64,000 bases of DNA, from positions 10,241,001 to 10,305,000 of the forward strand of contig CM076948.1 of assembly GCA_039566865.1 (NCBI GenBank), written 5' to 3'. Numbering within the stretch: position 1 is the stretch's first letter; every line of letters begins with the position of its first letter. Position numbers and translations under genes: made by a program. The notes below the pieces were generated by a model. It was not told where the DNA came from. It saw nothing but the letters and a program-made list of their open reading frames with translations, and made no database searches. The stretch comes from Aurelia coerulea (Eukaryota; Cnidaria; Scyphozoa; Semaeostomeae; Ulmaridae). Shown here in pieces: positions 30,584 through 42,399 of this stretch.

Positions 30584-30907
30584 CACATATATTTCTTTTG
30601 AGAAACTAAGGTGTCTGGGGCTGGTAGGCAGTTTCTTAAATGTTTGGGTCATTTTGCTGTTAAAAGTTTCTTACGTGTTTCTTATTTTTTAATGCCGGAA
30701 GTGTTCAGCTAACTTCATTTTGTCTGAAGGGTTCCCAAAGTACTTAGTAAGATCTAAAAACAACTAAGTAACATAATTCGCACTCAAAACAATGTCCAAA
30801 CAGTTGCTATAACTGGACAGTGTCAGAAAATTTTTGAGTGCGATGGGAATTTCCGAAATATTGAGCCTACCATTTCTTATAAGCGGTTTCGTACAAAAAA
30901 ATACGTG
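30584..30907. mobile_element. Mariner-like MITE, second copy
   Basis: CACATATATTTCTTTTGAGA..AAAAAAATACGTG with TA at 30582-30583 and 30908-30909. The interior (GGGCTGGTAGGCAGTTTCTT, AACATAATTCGCACTC, CAAACAGTTGCTA) matches 51970-52559 base for base in long blocks. Confidence 0.8.
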
Positions 30908-32357
30908 TATGATATTGAAGAACATTCCCAGAGAAACAGCTGAGAAACTTTCAGTACTGATAAATCTGATAAATTGAAAAAATTCAGCAGTTCCTACTTT
31001 CTTATTTTCTTGTTAATTCTTAGCTATTTGTAATTTTTATGAGTTCCTTTTTCAATTTTCCAGATTTTTCCTAGAAGACGTTGATGAGCATTGATGGTCA
31101 ATAATGTGCAAACCTTGACCCACTTCTCCTCTTACTGCACAAGATCAACAATTAACAATTGATTCTGTAGACATTCTCGTAGCTCATAGATACAGTGAAG
31201 TCATGAAACATGCAAAAAATGCATTTTCAAGCAGTTGTCTGCTTGTGCAAGAGGTCTCTTCTACAATGATGTCAGCAAAGAAAACTCCAGGGGGGCTATT
31301 TAAGATGTTGAGGGTATGGGCATATTCCACCCATACGGGTGGGATTTGGAACCAAGAATTTCGAAACAAGAGTCCCTTTTTGGCAGAGTTTTCTCAACGA
31401 TAGGTGGCAGCAATAGCACTAGTAAGAAGTATATACATAATTATATTATATTAGTGTGAAGTTCATTCTTATGCCAGTTTACATATCAATAAGATTTCTA
31501 GTGTTGTTCACATAGCTTAATCTTCAGTTTTAATGAATATGTGAATATATTACATGTCAAGATGTATGCTTTCCTAGCATTTCCTCCTGTCTGTGGCACT
31601 AGCGTTGTAACAGATGTGCCAAAATGATCTTCACTTTTTTAATCAGCCAATTTTTTAATCAGCCTATGAGATAATTATAGATTTCGAAGACTGAGTTAAA
31701 CTTAGAAAATAATACTGGATTGTTTATTCTAGAGAATAAAGTTCATTTCAGCATACCTCCTGGTGGAAAGCCCCAGTACAGTAATGGATTGATTACTGTA
31801 AATCATTTTTGGACATGGCCAAATGTACTGGCCACCAGGGGAGGGGGTACTTCACTAAAATTCATGCAGAGGTGTGTGCCACCAGGATTTCCAATATGAC
31901 CTAATTCCAGAATTTCTGTCAGATATTGATACCCTATCCCAGAATATAGGTCAGATATTGATACCCAATCCCAGAATTTTGAAGAAATAACAAAAAGCAA
32001 TTCAATGTTAAAGGGTCTGTTTCATCCAGCATGCCTTGCACGTGCCATCTCTTAGTTGGCCTTTGTTGCCGCCATTATCATGGCCATTTTCATTTTCTTG
32101 GTGATTGATTTTAATTCACCAATTTTATTGTGAAATCTTTGATCATACTGTATCATATTTTATGGTCAAGAGGAAGTAACAAAAATTGGACCATGGATAA
32201 TGTTTGACCATGCCTTGACCTGACCATAGGTCAAATATAATTTTCCAACCAAAACATGATCAACACATTTGGTTATTTCATTTTCAAAACATGGTCTTTT
32301 GACCATTCAACATATTTTCCTACCTTTTTTAAACATGTTGCTTTCATAATTGAGCAT
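30908..32357. repeat. Repeat fragments in an Ig-gene intron
   Basis: Fragment of the 1872-2473 family at about 31300-31400 (ATTCCACCCATACGGGTGGG). A short tandem (TCAGATATTGATACCC twice) near 31918-31965. Several TGACCATG / CATGGTCA motifs at 32190-32310. No gene. Confidence 0.4.
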
Positions 32358-32365
32358 CAGGGAAT

Positions 32366-33455
32366 CAGTGGCGTCGTGGGAGCATGATTTTAGGGGGGGC
32401 CAAGGGTCAGAATTTTCCGACAAAGACACATTTTTCCGACAAAAATGAAGCAGGAATATAACGTATAAAAAGTGGCAAAATGTCTCAGAACTTTTGTCAT
32501 ATAAAAGTTCCATGATAGCGAAGAATTTTTCAAAGGGACACAGCAGTCCTGTTAAGAGGCGATTCTTGTTGGAGGTGAGGCTGTTGTTGAGACGTGATTG
32601 ATGTTGGGGGTGATGCTGAAGCTAGATGCGCAAGGAGGGAGGAAAACTGGGGGTCCGGGGGCTTGCCCCCGGGAAAATTTTCTGTGACCACGCCCTTTAG
32701 ATCGTTGCAAAACGCCCCTATTTTGTAGAATCTACTGTTTGTTTTTCATGGGAAATTTCGAAAAAAGGACCTCAAAAGCACTGAAAAATAGATCGTTTTC
32801 AAATTTTAGATAACAACGTGATAGCTTGATATAAATCTTCATTCCTATAAGCATCCGTTTACAGAAACTGAAAGTAATCCCATCTTAGTAATCATTTCCA
32901 TCTTCCTCAACAATATTCACTTGTGCAAATTCTGACGAGCAACTCATTGAAAGCTTAATGCACAACCCATAAGGCATAAATGCATGACATTTTTTAAGTA
33001 TGAAGCGTGCAAAATGAATTGTAAATTTATCGTTTTTAACCACCAAAATGAAGGTAAAACGACCGAATTTTTGGGGAAAACTCCAGGAATGTTTTGACCG
33101 AAAGCATTTGTCTGAAATTTCTTCGTCCGAAAATTTTGCGCCTATTGTGTCTCTTTTTCCAATAGAAAACACACTTTTCTATCGATTGAAAAAGGAATTT
33201 TTGCAGAAAAATGAACGAAGGACCTAGTTTTTTGCCGAAAGGCCTACTTTTTCATCAAAAACTACGTTTTCGCGACCGAAAAAGCGATATTTCATGTACA
33301 CATTGCGATTACCATAAAGTAGCTATGTAAAGAAAATAGATTAATTCAATTTTTTTCGATTTTCCGACAAGAGTGGAAAACTGCCGAATTTTCCGACAAC
33401 ATTTTCACAGGGGGGGCCATGGCCCCCCCTGGCCCCCCCGGCCACGACGCCACTG
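32366..33455. mobile_element. hAT-type non-autonomous element, 1090 bp
   Basis: CAGTGGCGTCGTGGGAGC at the left and GGCCACGACGCCACTG at the right, flanked by a perfect 8-bp CAGGGAAT (32358-32365, 33456-33463). Many TTTTCCGAC motifs inside; no transposase. It abuts the satellite array. Confidence 0.86.
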
Positions 33456-36400
33456 CAGGGAATTCTTTCCACTTTTGCAGAATTCTAAGAAAATTCCCAC
33501 TTTCAAATTCTTGTGACAAACAAACCGCAATTTTGCCAAAGTACCCCTATATATCAGATGAAAGCTCAAAATTTCCTCTACAAACCCATATAAAGGAAGT
33601 TGTGCGGCAAGCCTGATTTCTGAACTAAAATTTTAATTTTCAGTTAGTTCTCAAAGGGGTCTGGTAACAGGAAATTCTTGAAATTTTTGCAGAATTCTCC
33701 AAATATCAGCATTTTCAAATTCTTGTAACAAGAGAACCGCAATTTTGCCAAAGTACCCCTATATATCAGATGAAAGCTCAAAATTTCCTCTACAAACCCA
33801 CATAAAGGAAGTTGTGCGGCAAGCCTGATTTCTGAATTAAAATTTTAATTTTCAGTTAGTTCTCAAAGGGGTCTGGTAACAGGAAATTCTTGAAATTTTT
33901 GCAGAATTCTCCAAATATAAGCAGTTTCAAATTCTTGTAACAAGAGAACCGCAATTTTGCCAAAGTACCCCTATATATCAGATGAAAGCTCAAAATTTCC
34001 TCTACAAACCCATATAAAGGAAGTTGTGCGGCAAGCCTGATTTCTGAACTAAAATTTTAATTTTCAGTTAGTTCTCAAAGGGGTCTGGTAACAGGAAATT
34101 CTTGAAATTTTTGCAGAATTCTCCAAATATCAGCATTTTCAAATTCTTGTAACAAGAGAACCGCAATTTTGCCAAAGTACCCCTATATATCAGATGAAAG
34201 CTCAAAATTTCCTCTACTAACCCACATAAAGGAAGTTGTGCGGCAAGCCTGATTTCTGAACTAAAATTTTAATTTTCAGTTAGTTCTCAAAGGGGTCTGG
34301 TAACAGGAAATTCTTGAAATTTTTGCAGAATTCTCCAAATATCAGCATTTTCAAACTATTGTAACAAGAGAACCGCAATTTGCCAAAGTACCCCTATATA
34401 TCAGATGAAAGTTCAAAATTTCCTCTGCAAACCCATATAAAGGAAGTTGTGTGGCAAGCCTGATTTCTGAACTAAAATTTTAATTTTCAGTTAGTTCTCA
34501 AAGGGGTCTGGTAACAGGAAATTCTTGAAATTTTTGCAGAATTCTCCAAATATCAGCATTTTCAAATTCTTGTAACAAGAGAACCGCAATTTTGCCAAAG
34601 TACCCCTATATATCAGATGAAAGCTCAAAATTTCCTCTACAAACCCACATAAAGGAAGTTGTGCGGCAAGCCTGATTTCTGAACTAAAATTTTAATTTTC
34701 AGTTAGTTCTCAAAGGGGTCTGGTAACAGGAAATTCTTGAAATTTTTGCAGAATTCTCCAAATATCAGCATTTTCAAACTCTTGTAACAAGAGAACCGCA
34801 ATTTTGCCAAAGTACCCCTATATATCAGATGAAAGTTCAAAATTTCCTCTGCAAACCCATATAAAGGAAGTTGTGCGGCAAGCCTGATTTCTGAACTAAA
34901 ATTTTAATTTTCAGTTAGTTCTCAAAGGGGTCTGGTAACAGGAAATTCTTGAAATTTTTGCAGAATTCTCCAAATATCAGCATTTTCAAATTTTTGTGAC
35001 AAACAAACCGCAATTTTGCCAAAGTACCCCTATATATCAGATGAAAGCTCAAAATTTCCTCTACAAACCCATATAAAGGAAGTTGTGCGGCAAGCCTGAT
35101 TTCTGAACTAAAATTTTAATTTTCAGTTAGTTCTCAAAGGGGTCTGGTAACAGGAAATTCTTGAAATTTTTGCAGAATTCTCCAAATATCAGCATTTTCA
35201 AACTCTTGTAACAAGAGAACCGCAATTTTGCCAAAGTACCCCTATATATCAGATGAAAGTTCAAAATTTCCTCTGCAAACCCATATAAAGGAAATTGTGC
35301 GGCAAGCCTGATTTCTGAACTAAAATTTTAATTTTCAGTTAGTTCTCAAAGGGGTCTGGTAACAGAAAATTCTTGAAATTTTTGCAGAATTCTCCAAATA
35401 TCAGCATTTTCAAACTCTTGTAACAAGAGAACCGCAATTTTGCCAAAGTACCTCTATATATCAGATGAAAGCTCAAAATTTCGTCTACAAACCCACATAA
35501 AGGAAGTTGTGCGGCAAGCCTGATTTCTGAACTAAAATTTTAATTTTCAGTTAGTTCTCAAAGGGGTCTGGTAACAGAAAATTCTTGAAATTTTTGCAGA
35601 ATTCTCCAAATATCAGCATTTTCAAACTCTTGTAACAAGAGAACCGCAATTTTGCCAAAGTACCTCTATATATCAGATGAAAGCTCAAAATTTCGTCTAC
35701 AAACCCATATAAAGGAAGTTGTGCGGCAAGCCTAATTTCTGAACTAAAATTTTAATTTTCAGTTAGTTCTCAAAGGGGTTTGGTAACAGGAAATTCTTGA
35801 AATTTTTGCAGAATTCTCCAAATATCAGCATTTTCAAATTCTTGTAACAAGAGAACCGCAATTTTGCCAAAGTACCCCTATATATCAGATGAAAGCTCAA
35901 AATTTCCTCTACAAACCCACATAAAGGAAGTTGTGCGGCAAGCCTGATTTCTGAACTAAAATTTTAATTTTCAGTTAGTTCTCAAAGGGGTCTGGTAACA
36001 GGAAATTCTTGAAATTTTTGCAGAATTCTCCAAATATCAGCATTTTCAAACTCTTGTAACAAGAGAACCGCAATTTTGCCAAAGTACCCCTATATATCAG
36101 ATGAAAGTTCAAAATTTCCTCTGCAAACCCATATAAAGGAAGTTGTGCGGCAAGCCTGATTTCTGAACTAAAATTTTAATTTTCAGTTAGTTCTCAAAGG
36201 GGTCTGGTAACAGGAAATTCTTGAAATTTTTGCAGAATTCTCCAAATATCAGCATTTTCAAATTTTTGTGACAAACAAACCGCAATTTTGCCAAAGTACC
36301 CCTATATATCAGATGAAAGCTCAAAATTTCCTCTACAAACCCATATAAAGGAAGTTGTGCGGCAAGCCTGATTTCTGAACTAAAATTTTAATTTTCAGTT

Positions 36401-37235
36401 AGTTCTCAAAGGGGTCTGGTAACAGGAAATTCTTGAAATTTTTGCAGAATTCTCCAAATATCAGCATTTTCAAACTCTTGTAACAAGAGAACCGCAATTT
36501 TGCCAAAGTACCCCTATATATCAGATGAAAGTTCAAAATTTCCTCTGCAAACCCATATAAAGGAAATTGTGCGGCAAGCCTGATTTCTGAACTAAAATTT
36601 TAATTTTCAGTTAGTTCTCAAAGGGGTCTGGTAACAGAAAATTCTTGAAATTTTTGCAGAATTCTCCAAATATCAGCATTTTCAAACTCTTGTAACAAGA
36701 GAACCGCAATTTTGCCAAAGTACCTCTATATATCAGATGAAAGCTCAAAATTTCGTCTACAAACCCATATAAAGGAAGTTGTGCGGCAAGCCTAATTTCT
36801 GAACTAAAATTTTAATTTTCAGTTAGTTCTCAAAGGGGTTTGGTAACAGGAAATTCTTGAAATTTTTGCAGAATTCTCCAAATATCAGCATTTTCAAATT
36901 CTTGTAACAAGAGAACCGCAATTTTGCCAAAGTACCCCTATATATCAGATGAAAGCTCAAAATTTCGTCTACAAACCCATATAAAGGAAGTTGTGCGGCA
37001 AGCCTGATTTCTGAACTAAAATTTTAATTTTCAGTTAGTTCTCAAAGGGGTTTGGCAACAGGAAATTCTTGAAATTTTTGCAGAATTCTCCAAATATCAG
37101 CATTTTCAAATTCTTGTAACAAGAGAACCGCAATTTTGCCAAAGTACCCCTATACAGCAGATCAAACCTCAGAATTTACTCTACAATCCCATATGAAGAG
37201 CGTTGTGTGGCAAGCCTTATAATTAGCCTAAATAT
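33456..37235. repeat. Satellite array, about 212-bp unit, about 17 copies
   Basis: Each unit runs GGAAATTCTTGAAATTTTTG..CAAAGTACCCCTATATATCA..GAAAGCTCAAAATTTCCTC.. to CTCAAAGGGGTCTGGTAAC and contains a GAACTAAAATTTTAATTTTC / CAGTTAGTTC near-palindrome. Variant units (GTGACAAACAAACCGC) recur at 33513, 34996 and 36268, spacings of 7 and 6 units. AAATTGTGCGG, GTAACAGAAAATTC and CCTCTATATA variants repeat 1272 bp apart. The last unit (37140-37235) is diverged. Non-coding. Confidence 0.92.
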
Positions 37236-38224
37236 ACGGATTATTGTACTTGCCTTCGCAACCAGCATATGGGCCTAACTTCACTTTGTCCTCTCAAAAC
37301 ATTCACTCGGCTTTAAAACCCAACAGTTTTCTGTAACGATCCCGGCGGATTTTGATGCTGTTATCATTTTTCAACAATATTGACTGAATATTCTAAGTTT
37401 TTTAACTTTGTTTTACGATTTATGCCTTGATGTTTCGACAGTTTTTCGAAGATTTACAACCTCATGCAAAATTCGCGGCAAAATGCGCACGCATAGGTTC
37501 TGGCGGCCATGACACCTAAATGCAAATTTCCCCTATCTTTATTCGGACGAGGTTACCCACTCAAAGTGAGGCCAGCATTTTAGCGGGAAAATACAGGAGT
37601 TCAGGAATCAAGATGGTGATGTGAGAGCTGAATGAAACTTATCTCATTGTGACGAGGGGAGCTTTTTCTAACTCTACACGGTAAGGAAGGCATGGTTTTG
37701 CACACTTTTGAGATGGCATACTCTGCATGCAGATGAGTAATAGTAGCAGTGGCTAATAATGAGACCTGTGCCTTTTTGCATGTAACAGGGTACAGTCTCC
37801 TTCTTTCCTCCTCATCAAGAAAGTCATTGACCTTGCTATCAAGATATTTTCAAACATTGAGAATTTGCTGGTATGGCACCTGGAAGGAATTTCAACCATT
37901 TGTCGATAACACCAAAAAAAATTAGAAGAAGAATTATGCTATGTTTTCAAGCTATGAACAGTGTTTAATTTTTCAATTTTATGGCTCTTGTCTAGGTACT
38001 GCATTTTATAATGTCACAGCCAAATATTTGGTGCTTCCTAATTTCTTTTCCTGTTTGAACGCATATAAAAGATGATAGAACAATCCAAGCCCAGAGAGGA
38101 ACAGGTAGAAATGTAACATTTGTCTTGTTCCAGTTTCATGTTTTGGAATTTTAATAATTCTCTTGAAATTAGTTGCTTGAAGAAAACGAATGAATAGTTC
38201 TATGAAATTTGCCTAGGACTCATC
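37236..38224. other. Ig-gene intron, nothing recognised
   Basis: About 1 kb of ordinary sequence to the right of the satellite. No supported feature. Confidence 0.4.
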
Positions 38225-38385
38225 ATCCTTCTACCTAGAACAGGCCCAGACTATTTCAATTATTCTTTTTTCCCACGCGCCATAAAGGACTGGAACGTTC
38301 TTCCAAACCACATAATGAAAGAATCAACCATGGACTCATTAAGACACTCTTGTCAACAGTATAATAATATTTCAAACTAAATTGT
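38225..38385 (+). pseudogene. LINE 3' end fragment
   Basis: Encodes RTGPDYFNYSFFPRAIKDWN, then LPNHIMKESTMDSLRHS, the usual C-terminal block (FFPRTIxxWNxLPxxxxxxxSxxxFK) of jockey/CR1-type LINE ORF2. It is plus strand, opposite to the host gene. The rest of ORF2 is absent. Confidence 0.72.
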
Positions 38386-38670
38386 TTGTTTACTAATTAA
38401 TCACCTTTTTCTTTTTGTTTTTAGATACTTTAGGTCCCTGCATGTAAGCTCAGTTTAACCACCAACCCGTTACTTCTCCCTTGTATTTCAATTCAACCAA
38501 TTTTTATCTAACGGCTGTACAGGCAGCGACCAATCGTCTTTCATCAGCGGAGCCCTCAGCAGTGAGGTTGCTGATTTAACCATGTGAATGTAAATGTAGA
38601 ATAAGATTGACAATTTTAACAGTTGTAAAAGGAGTAAAATTTCAAGAAAGGTATATCATAAACAACTTAC

Positions 38671-38940
38671 GTTGATATTCCCTTACTGCTGTTTTCATCT
38701 CTCCATCTCCAATTGTGTTTTCGGGTATACATTTGTATTCACCAGTGAAATTGGCACAGTTTGAGCGCGATACTTTTAAAGTTAGTTTTCCATCAGTTGT
38801 ATTACCAATCAAAATGTCATTCAAATAGAATCGATAATTTCTTACGCTTGGTATTCCTACTGCACTGCAGTCTAGCTGGATATTTGTATTCAAGACAATA
38901 TTTGCAGGAGTGACTGAGAATATCGTGTTTTTTGGACCAT
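38671..38940 (-). CDS. Ig-superfamily gene, Ig exon 5
   Basis: 270-bp phase 1-1 exon, acceptor TTATATTCCAG and donor CAAC|GTAAGT. Reads DGPKNTIFSVTPANIV, LNTNIQLDCSAVGIPSVRNY and NFTGEYKCIPENTIGDGE. The Cys pair and GEYKC are present, but the core Trp is replaced by YRFY. It is 270 bp like the exon at 41940-42209 and a near-duplicate of it, including flanking intron sequence (ATAAGATTGACAATT..CAACAGTTGTAAAA). Confidence 0.87.
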
Positions 38941-38984
38941 CTGGAATATAAGAGGATTTCTTTTTATCTAACTCATTGTTTTAA

Positions 38985-39587
38985 CCCTATAGTGGTTAGG
39001 CTGTCTGACACGTCCTATTTTGGTTGGGAGCGCAAAACAGCCCCCCTCTACCTAACTCTTGAATGGAAATAGATAGAGAAGCCAGATTGAGTGTACTAAT
39101 AGCCCCAGTGATGTACTTTATGAGAATACAAAATCAACCTAAGATTAGCCATCATTATTGCTTGCGTTAGCATTTTTCTTTGTGTGGTCAAGACAAATGG
39201 CAAAGTCGGTCAAAATCAGGAAAAATGCCTTAAAACTTCATTTGGAGCACACTTTCCATCCAAACATAAAAATGGTGATAGATTACATCACATAGCACTG
39301 CCCTGCAAAATATGTTTGCAAAATATTGCAATTTTGCTATTTTTTCGCGAAAATTAATATTCATGAATTGGCGATTTTGACAGAGTCAGTTCCGGAAAAT
39401 TGTCTCCCTCCCCCTCATTTGTCAAAATGTTTTTGTAAAACTTCTTGAGTCGTTGCACAATAAGTAGCAGAAAAAAATTCAAAAAGTTTGCAGACCATGA
39501 TTGCTCTCCTGGCAGAGCTATAACAAAAGTCTACTAAGGAGGGAGGGGGGATTTGCTCCCCCCCAACCAAAATAGGGTTTAATAGGG
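38985..39587. mobile_element. piggyBac-like MITE (TTAA-CCCTA ends)
   Basis: TTAA CCCTATAGTGG at the left (TTAA 38981-38984) and AATAGGG TTAA at the right (39588-39591). Inner inverted ATTTTGGTTGGGAGC / GCTCCCCCCCAACCAAAAT. The paralogous intron beside the exon at 41940-42209 lacks it (empty site near 42245-42260), which confirms the boundaries. Confidence 0.82.
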
Positions 39588-40262
39588 TTAATGGTAGTTC
39601 TGTTCTTTTTATAGCCATCGCTTCTGTCGGTAAATATCATGCACTGGTGGTGACTCAAAACAAAGTTACAAATTTGCAATCCTGTAGTTTACTAGCTATT
39701 CATCATCAGATTGCTTCAAAGTGATTTTATCGAGTAGCAAATATACCAACTGACCACTACTGCATTACGATTACATTCAACTTGGCTTAGATATTAAGTG
39801 TCCATTCTGACAGGAAAAGAGGAACGAAATGAGAAGACTTTTGATGACTTGTGATGATACTTTTAATAATGTGGCTTCAAACCTAGAGGAAAATGTGTTT
39901 CTAGCGATTTCTGGGTTCAAAACAAATCGAATGATTGTAAATCCATCAAAATTTCACGTTACTGCTACTCGGTCTAAAGATTGGAAGGTGGAGGCGGAAG
40001 CTTCGAAAAAACCCAATTTAATAGCTATACTTTTCAAAAGAAATCTCAGAAAAATAAGGAAGTGAAATATTAAATGAAATAAGGCAGGTTGAAAAAATGA
40101 TATGATCAGACTCAGAATATAATCTTTTTGTCTTGATAAAACAGCGTAAGGATAGTTAGTCTCGTTTTAATCATTGATTTATTAACAAACATCAGTTATT
40201 GAAAATCGACAGAAAAAAACTGATGCAGAATTCAGGCAAACATAGACAAAATTGATACTTAC

Positions 40263-40505
40263 AGCTCACAATGACCGTAACCCTTGAAGTATTAGTAGTT
40301 TTCCTGAAACTGGCATGACATGAATATTCCCCAGTATCATTCCCTGTGACTGAAAGAAGCTGCAATTTCTCCCCTGCTCTTCCAGCTAACCTGCTTCTAT
40401 CCTTTTTCCACGTGATAGCAGATGTTGGGCAATCTTTTGATGAACAATAAATGGTTACATTGTAATATTCCAAGATTGTCTGTGATGAGCTCAAAGATGC
40501 GGATA
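40263..40505 (-). CDS. Ig-superfamily gene, Ig exon 4
   Basis: 243-bp phase 1-1 exon, acceptor CCTTTCAG and donor GAGCT|GTAAGT. Reads QTILEYYNVTIYC, SAITWKKDRSRL and GNDTGEYSCHASFRKTTN. A classical Ig domain with Cys-Trp-Cys, paralogous to the exon at 22760-23005. Sits between the two exons of the other type, giving the order 3-4-5-6 = A-B-A-B. Confidence 0.88.
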
Positions 40506-40564
40506 CTGAAAGGAATAAAATCGATACAACGGTATCTATAGAGAATGAACATTCAACTCTTGGA

Positions 40565-40690
40565 CTACCGTAAAAGCTCTATTGAGCCCCCCTCTCTTTT
40601 AAGCTCCCTTCTCTAATAAGCCCCTCCTCTCTGAGCCAAAATTTTAAATAAGCTCCCCTCTCTATCAAGCCCCCCCCCGCACTTAGATAA
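40565..40690. repeat. Degenerate AAGCCCCCCTCTCT minisatellite
   Basis: Six or so imperfect repeats of a motif like TAAGCYCCCCTCTCT within 120 bp. The following sequence to about 41370 includes a TTGCTAGGCAACC palindrome also found at 50885-50897. No gene. Confidence 0.5.
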
Positions 40691-41380
40691 ATTTCCAGAA
40701 GTTACCAACGACTTTCCATTTATAATATATTTGAACTGAATAAGTTTATATGTTAACTCTGTTTGGACGGGGTTGAAATTTTAATATTTTCGCCCCCTCC
40801 CTTCTTTTCTCCTAAATTACAAGAGATATAACAATGAAAGTTACACCAATTGTTCTTTAGATAATTGGCTTTACCAAACAACAATAGAGGTTTAATTGGT
40901 CACGTGAGTCGTTGCTAGGCAACCAAAAACAATGGAAAAATTGTCAAAATTGAGCTAGAGATTGCAATGGCTGCTGGAGTTGCTTGGCTTTCAGTTGGCC
41001 TGCACCTGTTTTACATTGAGGAGAACAGAGAGAGAGACGCAGAGAAAGCACAATCCAGTTGCACAACGATTCTATAGGTAATCAACACTTTAGCCATCTG
41101 TATATGTCACCCAAAGGAATAAGGACGATCAACGTTAAGCCTCCACTTAGGCCCACACAAATATCGTCCACAAGCCCTTGATTAGAAAAGGTCAGGCATA
41201 ACCTTGAAAAATGTCAGCTCATCTGACCATTCAATTGCCAACATGTCAAGTCCTTAGATTCTTCATGCACCTCAAGACAGCTCTGGCTGCAATTCAGGCC
41301 GCAATATTATTTCCCTAATCATGTTATTATTTGCTTATGCTTCCAGAATGCAGTGAATGAATTTTCCCATCAAGTATGAC

Positions 41381-41733
41381 GAAGGTCGCCTACCTTGTAG
41401 TAAGTGTGTTTATTCCCAGTACTGTACCCGTAGTAATTGGTGTCCTGTGACCCATTCCTGATAATCTTTGAAGGATTTTCAAATTCTAACGGCTCTTATT
41501 AGTATTGACCAATCAAAAATCACGCTGTCTGATTCCCTGTGGCCAACTCATATAACAGTTGATCTCGTATTACATCAACACAGGAATTTGAAACCACAAA
41601 GTGTTCATACGTCATCTTGACCTTGAGAGGACTGACTCTGTAGTTCTGGGACACTCTCTGTACTGGGTCATAGGACACAAATTACTCTACAGTACTGGGA
41701 ATAAACACACTTCTTTCAAGGTAGGCGCCCTCG
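41381..41733. mobile_element. hAT-like element with GGTCGCC/GGCGCCC ends
   Basis: A 353-bp relative of 23878-25086: inverted ends GTAAGTGTGTTTATTCCCAG and CTGGGAATAAACACACTTC, flanked by GTATGAC (41374-41380 and 41734-41740). The interior shares CACGCTGTCTGATTCCCTGT with the larger copy, in opposite orientation. Confidence 0.72.
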
Positions 41734-41939
41734 GTATGACTGGCAATTCAAGAGCTGTTTTACGAGGAGTAACATTTCAAGAAAGCTATGTCATACAAAC
41801 TTACAAACTTCCTAATTACATCACTTTTTCAATATAAATCTAAAAGGAATTAAATGGATATTTCTATCAAATAAGATTGACAATTCAACAGTTGTAAAAG
41901 TAGTAAAAATTCAAGAATTGTACATCATAAACAACTTAC

Positions 41940-42209
41940 ATTCAAATTCCCTTACTGCTGTTTTCATCTCTCCATCTCCAATTGTGCTTTCGGGTATACA
42001 TTTGTATTCACCAGTGAAATTGGCACAGTTTGAAGGCGATACTTTGACGATTAGTTTTCCATCAGTTGTATTACCAACCAAAATGTCATTCACATAAAAT
42101 CGATAATTTCTTACGCCTGGTATTCCTACTGCACTGCAATTTAGCTGGATATTTGTATTCAAGACAATCTTTGAAGGAAGGACTGAGAATGTGGTGTTTT
42201 TTGGACGAT
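41940..42209 (-). CDS. Ig-superfamily gene, Ig exon 3
   Basis: 270-bp phase 1-1 exon, acceptor TTATATTTCTAG and donor GAAT|GTAAGT. Reads RPKNTTFSVLPSKIV, IQLNCSAVGIPGVRNYRFYV and NFTGEYKCIPESTIGDGE. Near-identical in layout to the exon at 38671-38940; both lack the core Trp. The intron just upstream (42210-42330) matches the intron next to that exon apart from the piggyBac-like insertion. Confidence 0.87.
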
Positions 42210-42399
42210 CTAGAAATATAAGAGGATTAATTTTCACTCAGTCTGTTGTTCGTATCGTAGTTCTGTTACTTTATAGCCATGGCTTCTGCAAGAAAATATC
42301 AACTACCAGCGGTGAATCAAAACAAGCTCTTTTCTACATTCCATTAAAAGCTTACAAAACGAATTACTTACTACACTACTTACAAAATACTATATCCTA

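Noticed and set aside
33456..37235. Regular repeats as a CRISPR array
   Set aside because: Units are 212 bp, contiguous and nearly identical throughout, with no unique spacers; the window is animal DNA.
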